Below are positions 17,651 to 26,252 of a stretch of 41,423 nt of DNA, piece by piece. Made by a program: the position numbers and the translations under genes. Within the stretch, counting starts at the first letter, position 1. The number at the start of each line of letters is the position of its first letter. The notes under the pieces are model-generated. The model ran no database searches, was not told where the DNA came from, and saw only the letters and a list, made by a program, of their open reading frames with translations. Source of the stretch: RGIG7300 sp045133915 (GTDB lineage Bacteria; Bacillota; Clostridia; Oscillospirales; CAG-272); contig JBGUUX010000051.1 of the NCBI GenBank assembly GCA_045133915.1, forward strand, positions 1 to 41,423, in the 5' to 3' direction.

Positions 17651-17652
17651 AA

Positions 17653-18630
17653 TCAACCTTTAATCTTAAACAAGAGTGCCAACAACTTATACTGTCTTGC
17701 GCGTACAAGCTTATATGCCAGCTTCTTCATACGGGGGAGCTTTGCTATATATTCGCTCTTTTCATATCCGGGGAAGGTATTTTCCATGTATTCTGCAAAC
17801 TCTCTGAGCAGGGGATGTTTGGTGTCCTCACGGAGTACTCGTACAGATGCGGCAACGTATACATTGTCTATAGCAAGCTGACAGAGTACGTCGCGGTATT
17901 GCTCAAAAAGGCCCTCAGCCTTGAACCATGCTACTATATCCTCAAAGGCATCTATAATCTCACGGTTACGCTCCAGATTGGAGGAACGCATGATAGAGCC
18001 CTGTCTCTGAAGGTATATATACAGTCTGTCGGGAATGGTTACGATAGACTCAGCCTTGGCAAAGAGCTTGGTGGAAGTACGGATATCCTCGTACCATACC
18101 TTACCTGGATATTCGATATTGTTATCGGTAAAGAGTGTCTTTCTCCAAACTCTGCCCCAGGCATTGGGGAGAGAAAGCAGATATTCGGGCTTTTCGGAGA
18201 GCTTAAAGGGTACGTCACTCTCGATATAGTTGGACACTACGGGAGCTCTGTTGCCGTTTCCGTCATCGGTCATAATGTTGTATGCCACTATGTCTGCGTT
18301 TGTTTCTTTTATCTTTGAAGCAAGTATAGAAACAGTTCCGGGAACAACGGTATCATCGCTGTCGGGGAAGAAGAGATATTCGCCCTTAGCCTCACGGATA
18401 CCCGTGTTACGTGCACCGCCAAGGCCTCTGTTCTCCTGATGGATCACGCGTATAAGCTCAGGATGCTCTGCGGCTATCTTGTCGCACAGCTCACCGCTTG
18501 CACCGTCTGTAGAGCCGTCGTCAACAAGGATGATCTCATAATCATCAAAGTTGGGATCTATTACTGATTCAACGCATTTTTCGATATAGTCTTTTACGTT
18601 ATATACGGGTATGATAACACTTATAAGCAT
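17653..18630 (-). CDS. Family 2 glycosyltransferase
   Basis: A 325-residue inverting GT-A glycosyltransferase of family 2. It begins MLISVIIPVYNVKDYIEKCVES, with LVDDGSTDGASG for nucleotide binding, NRGLGGARNTGI and a DxD-type motif FFPDSDD for metal binding. The C-terminal third is helical and basic, ending near LAYKLVRARQYKLLALL, probably for membrane association. The donor and acceptor sugars cannot be deduced. It overlaps the upstream polymerase-like gene by ten bases. Confidence 0.92.
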   Translation of the reverse strand: MLISVIIPVYNVKDYIEKCVESVIDPNFDDYEIILVDDGSTDGASGELCDKIAAEHPELIRVIHQENRGLGGARNTGIREAKGEYLFFPDSDDTVVPGTVSILASKIKETNADIVAYNIMTDDGNGNRAPVVSNYIESDVPFKLSEKPEYLLSLPNAWGRVWRKTLFTDNNIEYPGKVWYEDIRTSTKLFAKAESIVTIPDRLYIYLQRQGSIMRSSNLERNREIIDAFEDIVAWFKAEGLFEQYRDVLCQLAIDNVYVAASVRVLREDTKHPLLREFAEYMENTFPGYEKSEYIAKLPRMKKLAYKLVRARQYKLLALLFKIKG

Positions 18631-20246
18631 TTCTTACCTCCGAAAATATCGGTTATCTTGGGTAGATTTCTTTCGTTTTTATCTTCGTCATATTCCTTTA
18701 GCTTTACAAGGTAGTATATACCGGCAAGGGTTGCAGAGAGGAATATAGACGCATTGGGTCGGCGCAGCACTCCTGCCGTGTTGTAAGCATGGGCAAGGCA
18801 TACGATTAGCGCAACTCCAAGGGCTGTCGCCTCAAGTGTAAAGTATTTCTTTATATTCTTGAACAGTGCCCATATTACAAGCCATACAAAGTAGAGTATG
18901 AATGCAATATAGAGTATAAGACCAGCCCAACCGTAGAGATAGTAGATTCCGTGGAAGTCGTTTTCTACGTCGTAGATCTCAACTACCTCCTTATCTCCGG
19001 TAGAGTTAAGAAGGGGAGAACCGTATCTGCTCTCACTTACGGTAAAGCGGCTGTACTCAATACCGAAGAGTCTGGCGGACTCAGGCAGACTGTTAAGAGT
19101 ATGCTCGGCAAACATTATCTTTTTTGCACGCAGAGCCGACAGGGTCTTTACGTCGGTTGTGTAGTTGTACATCTCCATGGTCTCACTAAGACCGAATATC
19201 TGCACAAAGTCGCTGATATAGTACTTATATACGGGAGAAAGCTGACGTACAAGCTCTCTTAATTCCTCGGGGGTAAGTCCGGTATCATCGTCATCCTCCG
19301 TGGGATCGTCGGGGTCGTCGGACTGGTTTGCCTGAGCTTCGTTTTTCTTGTTGAGAAGCGCCTGTACCTCTTCCATATCGGCAATCTTTTTCGCAAGATC
19401 GTCCTGACGGTCGCTCTGAGCGTCCTCGTAGATGTTGAGATGAGCCGTCATGGGAGAGATGGGGATAAGGGCAACGAATACGATTGCAAGAGCTAAGAAA
19501 ACTATACTGTATTTCCAGTCGGTACGCTTAAGTATCAGTATCATAACACCGATACCTACGGTTACTGCAACAATGGCGAGATATGCCAGTCTTGTGCAGG
19601 CAAAGAACATTGCAAGAAGACCCAATACAAGTGTTATAATCAGCGCCAAAGGTCTGCGCTTCTTAGCATTGAGAAGTGTAACTGCGGATATGGGCAGCAG
19701 TACCGAAAGGTTTGAGCTCTGGGAGTTGGTGTTGTTAAACCAACCCAGCACGCCTGTGTTATAGAAGTTTGTTCCGTTACGGTACATACCGGGGTCGGTG
19801 TCGGTAAGAACACTTATTATCATAACGGCAAGGATTATCCACAGTGAGATTGTCATACCCCATTGCATACCCTCAAAGCCGCGTTTGTTCTGTCTCATAC
19901 AGGAGATAAGAACTATTACCGACAGAGGCATCTGTACTACACGGACAAAGTTTGCAAAGTCTGTAACGATACTCTGTATACCTGCCTGCCATATAGCAAA
20001 CACGTGACCTGCGTAAAACAGAACTACCACTGCACATGTAACCCAATATAACCATTTACGGTCGGTTATTATATATGCAAATAAAAGAGAGAAGGCGAGG
20101 ACACCTAAACGGAGTACAAGGGTAATGTTACCGGACAGTCCAAAGCGTTCAAACCAAAAGGAGATGATATCCATAATAGGCTGGATTATCATAAGCAGGG
20201 CTGTGAATATATGAGCTTTTTCGCTGAGCTTATTTTTGATTGTCAT
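18621..20246 (-). CDS. O-antigen ligase/polymerase-like membrane protein (Wzy-type), copy 2
   Basis: A 541-residue membrane protein with about ten hydrophobic segments, resembling Wzy/WaaL polymerase-ligases of surface glycans. The large outer loop contains the family-like VENDFHGIYYLYGWAG segment before the last helices and VLRRPNASIFLSATLAGIYYL at the end. A low-complexity acidic insert (DDPDDPTEDDDDTG) with a preceding coiled-coil-like stretch lies in this loop around residues 275-325. The product of the upstream gene is a clear paralogue that lacks the acidic insert. It probably polymerises or transfers repeat units. It overlaps the next gene. Confidence 0.85.
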   Translation of the reverse strand: MTIKNKLSEKAHIFTALLMIIQPIMDIISFWFERFGLSGNITLVLRLGVLAFSLLFAYIITDRKWLYWVTCAVVVLFYAGHVFAIWQAGIQSIVTDFANFVRVVQMPLSVIVLISCMRQNKRGFEGMQWGMTISLWIILAVMIISVLTDTDPGMYRNGTNFYNTGVLGWFNNTNSQSSNLSVLLPISAVTLLNAKKRRPLALIITLVLGLLAMFFACTRLAYLAIVAVTVGIGVMILILKRTDWKYSIVFLALAIVFVALIPISPMTAHLNIYEDAQSDRQDDLAKKIADMEEVQALLNKKNEAQANQSDDPDDPTEDDDDTGLTPEELRELVRQLSPVYKYYISDFVQIFGLSETMEMYNYTTDVKTLSALRAKKIMFAEHTLNSLPESARLFGIEYSRFTVSESRYGSPLLNSTGDKEVVEIYDVENDFHGIYYLYGWAGLILYIAFILYFVWLVIWALFKNIKKYFTLEATALGVALIVCLAHAYNTAGVLRRPNASIFLSATLAGIYYLVKLKEYDEDKNERNLPKITDIFGGKKCL

Positions 20247-21663
20247 ATAAATGTCCTTTCCTTATTTTTGTGAAAAAGTAGATAGCGGCAAGAATTGCTG
20301 AAAGATAAAATGACGAGCCGGGACGGCGCAGAACACCGCAGGTGGCGTAAACGTGGAGCATATTGGCAAGAAAAGCAATACCAAAGCCTGCAGTTTCTAT
20401 GTCAAACGTATTCTTGAAATCTGTTATCAGAGCTTTAGCGGTGAGGAAAACAAAGTATATAAGTAAGAGACCAAGCATCATAAGTCCGACGCCGCCTGTA
20501 AGGTAAAAGATACCGTGAAAATCGTTTTCTACGTCGTGTATCCAACCGTCATGGGTCATGTCTCCAAGCTCCATACCAAAGAGCATTGCTCCTAAACCTT
20601 GCTCATCCATAAGCATAGAACAGTAGGTGTTCTTCATACGTCTGACGTCACATATGTCAGATGCCTTGGTGCTGTAGTTATATTCCTCGGCAACCGCTTC
20701 AAGGCCAAAACGACCTACAAGTCCTCCCATATAGTATTCATAGGCTTCTCTGAGATCTTCTGTTTCATCGCCATTTACAAGGCTGTCAATATGCGCCTGC
20801 TTCTTTACGGCGTTGTCACCTACCATGCTTTGATTCTTTTCCATAGGAGAGAAAGGAACCAAACATATAAATATTATACATACAAGAGAGAGGGATATTA
20901 TAGCCTTAAGCGACTTACGGTCCTTGATAAGAAGAGTTATCACAATTCCCGCAAGAGTCATTATAAGGCTGAGGTATGCAAGTCTTGTGGCGTACATAAA
21001 GAGGATAAAGGCTGAGAAAAATACGGTCAATACAAGAGCAGGGAGGTTATCTCTGTGCTTCTGTACAGTCCACGCAACAAACACGGGTACAAGGGTAGAG
21101 AGAACGGCACTCTGAGCACTTGAGTCATAGAACCACCCGATAATACCGATGGACTTGTTCTCGTAGGTATAGGGATTAGTGTTTGTAATTACGCTTATAA
21201 GCTCAACTACCGCTATAATAATAAGGCAGATAACAAAGCCGGTCCTTATAGCCCCGTAAATACTTTTATCAGCTTTGATAAAAGTGATAAAGCAGAGGGT
21301 AAACAACGGCATCTGGAATATCCTTACAAGATTTGCAAGGTCGGAGATGGGATCACCGTAGCCGTTATGTATACATACCGCTATATGGCAGAGGGTGTAC
21401 ACAAAAAGAACAGAGTATGCTATTATATATATCTTCTTTTTGTCAGTTATCAAAAAAGCCGTCACAAGCACCGCAAGCATTATAGCAGAGCGTAGTCCCA
21501 GGGTATATATATTAGATATGCCCAACTTGTCGGTGAGATATGACAGAACGTCAAGCAGAGGCTGCAGTATAAACAGCGTCAGCACCAACGGGTAAAGATG
21601 ATTTTTCATCTTATATGAAATTGAGTTATGGCGTGTGATACGCAAAGGTTTTTTATTTATCAT
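20230..21663 (-). CDS. O-antigen ligase/polymerase-like membrane protein (Wzy-type), copy 1
   Basis: A 477-residue membrane protein, first main gene of the surface-polymer operon. It shares with the next gene product an early LQPLLDVLSYLTDKLGIS-type segment, VENDFHGIFYLTGGVG in the loop, and a VLRRPGSSFYLSAILAAIYFF ending, so the pair arose by tandem duplication. About ten hydrophobic segments are seen. The start is uncertain: the ATG at 21663 has no ribosome site but overlaps the stop of a 22-codon upstream reading frame (ATGA), while an internal ATG at about codon 19 also lacks one. It overlaps the following gene by 17 bases. Confidence 0.85.
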   Translation of the reverse strand: MINKKPLRITRHNSISYKMKNHLYPLVLTLFILQPLLDVLSYLTDKLGISNIYTLGLRSAIMLAVLVTAFLITDKKKIYIIAYSVLFVYTLCHIAVCIHNGYGDPISDLANLVRIFQMPLFTLCFITFIKADKSIYGAIRTGFVICLIIIAVVELISVITNTNPYTYENKSIGIIGWFYDSSAQSAVLSTLVPVFVAWTVQKHRDNLPALVLTVFFSAFILFMYATRLAYLSLIMTLAGIVITLLIKDRKSLKAIISLSLVCIIFICLVPFSPMEKNQSMVGDNAVKKQAHIDSLVNGDETEDLREAYEYYMGGLVGRFGLEAVAEEYNYSTKASDICDVRRMKNTYCSMLMDEQGLGAMLFGMELGDMTHDGWIHDVENDFHGIFYLTGGVGLMMLGLLLIYFVFLTAKALITDFKNTFDIETAGFGIAFLANMLHVYATCGVLRRPGSSFYLSAILAAIYFFTKIRKGHLYDNQK

Positions 21664-21728
21664 AGAGCGCAGTTTGGGTGGGCAACTTGCCCCTTTTTCA
21701 GCGGGGGTTCCGCTTTGATTTTCTGCAT
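21660..21728 (-). CDS. Possible 22-codon leader peptide coupled to the polymerase gene
   Basis: A short frame MQKIKAEPPLKKGQVAHPNCAL starts about 32 bases after the predicted transcription start. It has AAAGG eleven bases before its ATG, and its TGA overlaps the ATG of the next gene. Two small hairpins lie inside it (21680-21692 and 21700-21714). It may serve only translational coupling or control; I cannot show that the peptide has a function. Confidence 0.35.
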   Translation of the reverse strand: MQKIKAEPPLKKGQVAHPNCAL

Positions 21729-21766
21729 AGTAGTTGTGACCTTTCTATACATAATTATACAGATTA

Positions 21767-21795
21767 AGTATAGCATATTTCAACGTTAAAGTCAA
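21767..21795 (-). promoter_or_regulatory. Promoter of the surface-polymer operon (TTGACT-17-TATACT)
   Basis: On the minus strand TTGACT (21795-21790) and TATACT (21772-21767) have a 17-base spacer, with TGC directly before the -10. The -35 box directly follows the T-run of the upstream terminator. The sequence is very close to the promoter of the zinc-ribbon gene at 8808-8836. Confidence 0.75.
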
Positions 21796-21825
21796 GAAAA
21801 AACGACCTGCATAGCAGGTCGTTTT
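21796..21825 (-). terminator. Rho-independent terminator of the fumarate-reductase operon
   Basis: The stem AAAACGACCTGC / GCAGGTCGTTTT with a three-base loop (21799-21825) is followed on the minus strand by a run of T. It lies directly after the stop codon of the AspT-like transporter gene and ends the long operon that starts near 34365. Confidence 0.9.
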
Positions 21826-21833
21826 AATGTGTT

Positions 21834-23093
21834 TTAGAACAGTATTATAAGGAACTGGGAAACCAGAACTACCGCGATAAGAGCGATGGGGTAGGTTGCC
21901 GCATATGCAGCAGCTACATCCTCTGTACCTGCAGTGCCGATAAGAGTACCGAGCGCGGGAGTAGAGGTCATACCGCCTGTAAGAGCTCCCAAGTTATTGA
22001 GAAGACTCAGCTTGAGGACGTACTTTGCAAAGAGGAAGCCGATTATCAGAGGAACGATAGTCATTATAGCACCGTATACAAAGTACATTGGATCGAAGTT
22101 AGCAACAAACTCTGCTCCGCCGGGGATTCCTGCACCTACAAGGAAAAGCACCAAGCCCATTTCGCGAAGCATCTTTAATGTGGATTCCTCGGGCATAAGG
22201 CTGAGCTTACCGATCCTGCCGAAGTGGCCGAATACAAGAGCCGCTAACAGACAACCACCCGTGCTTGTAAGTGAGAAGCATGTGCCTGTAAGACCTTTGG
22301 ACGTCATAGGAATCTTGATAGCACCGATCATAACACCAACGAGTGCTGCTACGGCGAAGGCCGCAAAGCCGTAACCGTCAAGTTTGAAGGTACCCTTCTT
22401 CTTTTCCTTAACGTCACCGCCGTCTACAACAACGAGCTTCCGTCTCTCTTCTTCCATATCGGCTTTCATGATCTTAGGCGTGATCTGAACGAAGAGTACA
22501 ACACCGAGAACACCGAATATATAAGCTATACCCTGACCCACGGATACAAGGCTTACGTATTCTTCTGCGACAGCTTCCTTGGCTGCGGAGAATGCAGGGG
22601 TAGATGTAAGCGCACCCGAGAGAAGCCCTGAAATCATGGCGGTAAAGCCCTCAGGATCCTCGGAACCGAGTCCGGGGAGGTTTCTGCCGAGGGAAATACA
22701 ACCTGCCGCAGCAAGTCCGCCGGCAAGAATAATTATTAATCCAAGCAATGCATAGGACTTGAAGTTTTTCTTCATATTGCTGAAAAACTTTGGGCCTGCA
22801 ATGAAGCCAACTGACGTAACGAAGAATATCAGACCCAGTTTCTCAACTATACTGAGCGCCTGATCGATGTACATAAGATTTTCTGCTTTACCTTCTACGA
22901 TAAGCTGACTGGACAGCGGCTCAAAAAACAGAGCACCAAACAGAAGTGCTATAAAGAACACGCCCGCATCACCGAGAGATATGCCCTTAACGGTTATACG
23001 TCCGATAGCATAACCTGCAAACAGTACACCGAAGATACAGAATATAAGAAATGTAGTACCTGTAACAGGCAGTACACCGCCGAATAAATTCAT
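21834..23093 (-). CDS. AspT/YidE-like transporter, likely for C4-dicarboxylates
   Basis: A 419-residue membrane protein with two homologous halves of about five hydrophobic segments each, as in the aspartate:alanine exchanger family. GLIFFVTSVGFIAGPKF in the first half mirrors GLVLFLVGAGIPGGAEF in the second, and SGALTSTPAFSAA mirrors GGMTSTPALGTLIG. The soluble TrkA-C/RCK-like domains that usually sit between the halves are missing; only a short charged loop (EEERRKLVVVDGGDVKEKKKG) is present. As the last gene after fumarase and fumarate reductase it may export succinate or exchange it for fumarate, malate or aspartate. The substrate is inferred from context only. Confidence 0.82.
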   Translation of the reverse strand: MNLFGGVLPVTGTTFLIFCIFGVLFAGYAIGRITVKGISLGDAGVFFIALLFGALFFEPLSSQLIVEGKAENLMYIDQALSIVEKLGLIFFVTSVGFIAGPKFFSNMKKNFKSYALLGLIIILAGGLAAAGCISLGRNLPGLGSEDPEGFTAMISGLLSGALTSTPAFSAAKEAVAEEYVSLVSVGQGIAYIFGVLGVVLFVQITPKIMKADMEEERRKLVVVDGGDVKEKKKGTFKLDGYGFAAFAVAALVGVMIGAIKIPMTSKGLTGTCFSLTSTGGCLLAALVFGHFGRIGKLSLMPEESTLKMLREMGLVLFLVGAGIPGGAEFVANFDPMYFVYGAIMTIVPLIIGFLFAKYVLKLSLLNNLGALTGGMTSTPALGTLIGTAGTEDVAAAYAATYPIALIAVVLVSQFLIILF

Positions 23094-23113
23094 TGTCTAC
23101 TATTCTCCTTTAA

Positions 23114-24718
23114 TTATGCGTTTACCTTACGTGCATAGTCGGGGAGAAGCTTAGGAGATACGGTCTCGGTAGCGATACCTGCATCCTTAAGCTCGTCTTC
23201 GAACTTAGCGATATGGTCGAGGGTAAGTGTGCCTACTTCAGTATTCTTTGCAGCAGCTGCAGCGTTTATACCTGCATTTCTGCCGAATACGATGATGTCA
23301 AGGAGGGAGTTACCCATAAGTCTGTTCTTACCGTGGATACCGCCAACAGCCTCACCTGCAACAAAGAGGTTCTCGATGTTAGTGGTCATACCGTTAACGT
23401 TGATATCAAGACCGCCGTTCTGGTAGTGGAGTGTGGGGTAAACAAGGATAGGCTCCTTGCGGATATCGATACCGTACTTACCGAACATACGCATCATAGC
23501 AGGGATACGCTTTTCGATAGTGCCCTCACCGCCGATCTTTTCGATCATGGGAGTGTCAAGCCATACACCGAGGCCGTTGCCTGTTTCAACACCGTTACCG
23601 CGCTCAGAGCACTCACGGATGATGGAAGCAGCGGTTACGTCACGGGTTTCAAGGGGATGCATAAATACTTCGCCGTTAACGTTAACAAGCTTAGCACCGA
23701 GAGAACGAACCTTCTCGGTAACAAGCGCACCGAAGATCTGCTCGGGGAATGCGGTACCTGTGGGATGGTACTGGAGGGTCTCAGCGTAGAGAAGCTTAGC
23801 GCCAGCTCTGTAACCGAGTACAAGACCGTCAGCAGTAGCACCGTAGTGGTTGGAGGTGGGGAAGCCCTGGTAGTGCATACGACCTGCACCGCCTGTTGCG
23901 ATAACAACAGTCTTAGCCTTAGCAACGTAAAGCTCCTTGGTTTCCATATTCATAAGTACAGCACCTGCAGCGTTACCCTTGTCATCAAGGATAAGCTCGA
24001 TAGCTGCGGTAAAGTCAACAACAGGGATCTGTCTGTTAAGAACCTCGTCGCGGAGTGTTCTCATAATTTCAGCACCGGAGTAGTCCTTTGCAGCGTGCAT
24101 ACGCTTTCTGGATGTACCGCCACCGTGGGTGGTAACCATTGTACCGTCCTCGGTCTTGTCAAACTCAACGCCGAGCTCGGAGAGCCAGTGGATAGCTTCG
24201 GGAGCATCGCATACGAGCTTAGCAAGAAGCTCACGCTTTGCTGCGAAGTGACCGCCGCCGAATGCGTCTACAAAGTGGATAGCGGGAGAGTCGTTGGGCT
24301 TATCAGCAGCCTGGATACCGCCCTCAGCCATCATGGTGTTAGCATCACCCATACGAAGCTTAGTAACGATCATTACGTTAGCGCCTGCCTCGTGAGCCTC
24401 AACTGCTGCAGAGGTGCCTGCACCGCCGCCGCCGATAACGAGAACGTCAACGTCGTAGTCGGGGTTGGAAAGATCTACAGAATCAGCAGTGATACGGCTA
24501 TGTGCCTGGAGGATCTCACCGAGCTCGGTGGGAACCTTGTCACCCTTGTTAGGACCAACGGTAAGAGTTACAAACTCGTCAGCCTTATAGTCGGGGTGGA
24601 ATGTTGCAAGGAGGGTCTCCTTCTGCTCTGCTGTCATACGAACAGGCTCAAGAGCAATATTCTTTTCTCTTGCTTCTTCTACAAGCTTAAGAGATTTCTG
24701 AAAGCTTTCTGCGTACAT
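23114..24718 (-). CDS. Fumarate reductase-type FAD flavoprotein subunit (FrdA/TfrA-like)
   Basis: A 534-residue flavoprotein expected to reduce fumarate to succinate. After an unusual 88-residue N-terminal extension comes the FAD-binding motif DVLVIGGGGAGTSAA (91-105). Further motifs are AEGGIQAA, THGGGTSRKRMHAAKD near 197-211, QYHPTGTAF with the substrate-contacting HPTG at 318-321, DVTAASIIRE, and LHYQNGGLDIN followed by LFVAGEAVGG near the end. The covalent-FAD His motif of membrane Frd/Sdh is not evident. No membrane subunit genes are present; the Fe-S protein gene lies 14 bases upstream and the Hdr-Flx genes precede it. L-aspartate oxidase is an alternative, but there are no other NAD-synthesis genes here. 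AAGGAGG precedes the ATG. Confidence 0.87.
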   Translation of the reverse strand: MYAESFQKSLKLVEEAREKNIALEPVRMTAEQKETLLATFHPDYKADEFVTLTVGPNKGDKVPTELGEILQAHSRITADSVDLSNPDYDVDVLVIGGGGAGTSAAVEAHEAGANVMIVTKLRMGDANTMMAEGGIQAADKPNDSPAIHFVDAFGGGHFAAKRELLAKLVCDAPEAIHWLSELGVEFDKTEDGTMVTTHGGGTSRKRMHAAKDYSGAEIMRTLRDEVLNRQIPVVDFTAAIELILDDKGNAAGAVLMNMETKELYVAKAKTVVIATGGAGRMHYQGFPTSNHYGATADGLVLGYRAGAKLLYAETLQYHPTGTAFPEQIFGALVTEKVRSLGAKLVNVNGEVFMHPLETRDVTAASIIRECSERGNGVETGNGLGVWLDTPMIEKIGGEGTIEKRIPAMMRMFGKYGIDIRKEPILVYPTLHYQNGGLDINVNGMTTNIENLFVAGEAVGGIHGKNRLMGNSLLDIIVFGRNAGINAAAAAKNTEVGTLTLDHIAKFEDELKDAGIATETVSPKLLPDYARKVNA

Positions 24719-24732
24719 TAATCCTTACCTCC

Positions 24733-25407
24733 TTACTTTTCTATCTCACGGGTGTTGTAGAGTTCCTTGAGCTCTTCAACAGGCTTCTGCATAAGAGCCT
24801 CAATAAGCTCGGTGAACTCGCCGTCTTTGATTTCCTTTACTCTGTCCTCAAGGTGACCGCAACCGGGAGCAAGGTACTTACCGTTGATACGGCGAGCAAG
24901 CATTGCAACCTGGGGATGGGAGATACCTGCGGGACAACGGGAGGAGCAAACACCGCACATTACGCAGTCAAAGGACTCTTCAGCACAAGCCTCAAAGTCA
25001 CCGCGCTGAGCGTATGCGATATACTGCATAACGTTAAGCTCCTGAGTACAAGCCTTGGTACAAGCGTTACAGCCTACGCAAGCGTAGATCTCGGGGTAGA
25101 GCTGCATCATAACTGCCTCGGAAGGCTTGATCTTGTTCATGTCGTAAACTTCCTTAACAAGGGGGAAGAAGGGAAGGGTAGCAATATACATATTGTCCTC
25201 AACCTTGGTCTGGCAAGCCAGACATGCCTTTAATTCCTTGTCACCCTTGATACGGTAGATGGTAGCGCAAGCGCCACAGAAGCCGTTACGGCAACCGCAA
25301 CCGCGTACCAGCTGATAGCCCGCATATTCCATTGCGGTCATAATTGTCAGATTCTCCGGTACAGAGTACTTCTTACCGAAGAGAAATATATTTACCATAT
25401 TTTCCAT
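24733..25407 (-). CDS. Fumarate reductase-type iron-sulfur subunit (FrdB/TfrB N-terminal-like)
   Basis: A 224-residue Fe-S protein. The N-terminal ferredoxin domain binds [2Fe-2S] through the pattern CGCRNGFCGAC (C39/C44/C47) with a final Cys in CLAC at 62-65. The C-terminal half has CVGCNACTKAC (about 112-122) and CVMCGVCSSRCP (about 148-159) for two further clusters. This matches FrdB/SdhB in order. It lacks the added CCG domains of methanogen TfrB; these occur instead in the separate HdrB of the same operon, which could be the electron donor. The ATG has AAGGAG upstream. It would carry electrons to the flavoprotein encoded next. Confidence 0.87.
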   Translation of the reverse strand: MENMVNIFLFGKKYSVPENLTIMTAMEYAGYQLVRGCGCRNGFCGACATIYRIKGDKELKACLACQTKVEDNMYIATLPFFPLVKEVYDMNKIKPSEAVMMQLYPEIYACVGCNACTKACTQELNVMQYIAYAQRGDFEACAEESFDCVMCGVCSSRCPAGISHPQVAMLARRINGKYLAPGCGHLEDRVKEIKDGEFTELIEALMQKPVEELKELYNTREIEK

Positions 25408-25418
25408 GTTATCACTCC

Positions 25419-26252
25419 TTAATATTCACTGGGAAGCTCGTCAAGCTCGTCGCAACGGAATACGGGACCGTCCTTGCAAACGTACTTGGAACCAACGTTA
25501 CATCTGCCGCACTTACCTACACCGCACTTCATACGAAGCTCAAGAGTGGTGTAGATCTGTGTCTTATCAAAACCGAGAGCACAAAGACCCTCAAGTGTAA
25601 ACTTGATCATGATGGGAGGACCGCAAAGAACTGCAGTCTTGTTGGTATCAAAGTTGAGCTCCTTTACGTAGTTGGGAACAAAACCAACGTGACCGTCCCA
25701 ACCCTCCTGAGGATTGTCGATGGTGAGGTGTACGTTAACACCTGCATCGTTTGCCCACTCGTCGATGATTTCCTTGTAATCAAGGAGGTCGTCCTTACTT
25801 CTGGAACCGTAAACGATATCGATATCGCCGTAACGGTCACGGTAGTGACGGCAGTAGTTGATTACGGAACGAAGAGGTGCAAGACCAACACCGCCTGCGA
25901 TGAACAGCATATTCTTACCTGCAAAAACGTCGTCTACAGGGAAGGGATTGCCGTAAGGACCGCGGATGGTGATCTGCTGACCTACCTCAGCCTGGTGGAG
26001 CCACTCGGTAACACAGCCGCACTTCTTGATAGAGAACTCCATGTACTCGGTGTTTGTGGGGGAGGATGTGATAGAGAACATAGCCTCGCCTACACCGGGG
26101 ATAGAGAGCATTGCGCACTGTCCGGGGCGGTGGTCAAATGCCTTCTTGCCGTCGGGAGTGACAACACGGAAGGTCTTGATGTCGGGGGTATCAATACGAA
26201 CGTCGGTAATGACACCCAGCTTGGGTATAAGGGTTTCTTCACGCATATTCAT
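25419..26252 (-). CDS. flxA: FlxA-like FAD/NAD(P)H-oxidising subunit (ferredoxin-reductase family)
   Basis: A 277-residue cytosolic subunit of the FNR/PyrK family that would oxidise NADH. The FAD domain shows the HRPGQCAMLSIPG motif (about residues 59-71) and IRGPYGNPF. The NAD-binding half has LFIAGGVGLAPLRS, VYGSRSKDDL and VLCGPPIMIKFT. The C-terminus has a [2Fe-2S] pattern MKCGVGKCGRCNVGS followed by Cys in YVCKDGPVF. This is the order of anaerobic sulfite reductase B and of FlxA. The ATG overlaps the flxB stop (TAATG), with GGAGGGG upstream. The symbol rests on the combined HdrABC-FlxABCD gene order, not on a database comparison. Confidence 0.85.
   Translation of the reverse strand: MNMREETLIPKLGVITDVRIDTPDIKTFRVVTPDGKKAFDHRPGQCAMLSIPGVGEAMFSITSSPTNTEYMEFSIKKCGCVTEWLHQAEVGQQITIRGPYGNPFPVDDVFAGKNMLFIAGGVGLAPLRSVINYCRHYRDRYGDIDIVYGSRSKDDLLDYKEIIDEWANDAGVNVHLTIDNPQEGWDGHVGFVPNYVKELNFDTNKTAVLCGPPIMIKFTLEGLCALGFDKTQIYTTLELRMKCGVGKCGRCNVGSKYVCKDGPVFRCDELDELPSEY

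Noticed and set aside
23114..24718. L-aspartate oxidase (nadB)
   Set aside because: HPTG and other motifs are shared by both families, but there is no nadA or nadC nearby while an FrdB-like gene and fumarase are in the same operon.
23213..24721. Open frame of 502 codons on the plus strand opposite the flavoprotein gene
   Set aside because: It is a shadow of the FrdA-like gene caused by codon bias: composition is rich in Cys, Val, Thr and Ser, there is no ribosome site and no domain. The same holds for long plus-strand frames opposite hdrA, fumC, flxB and the malate dehydrogenases.
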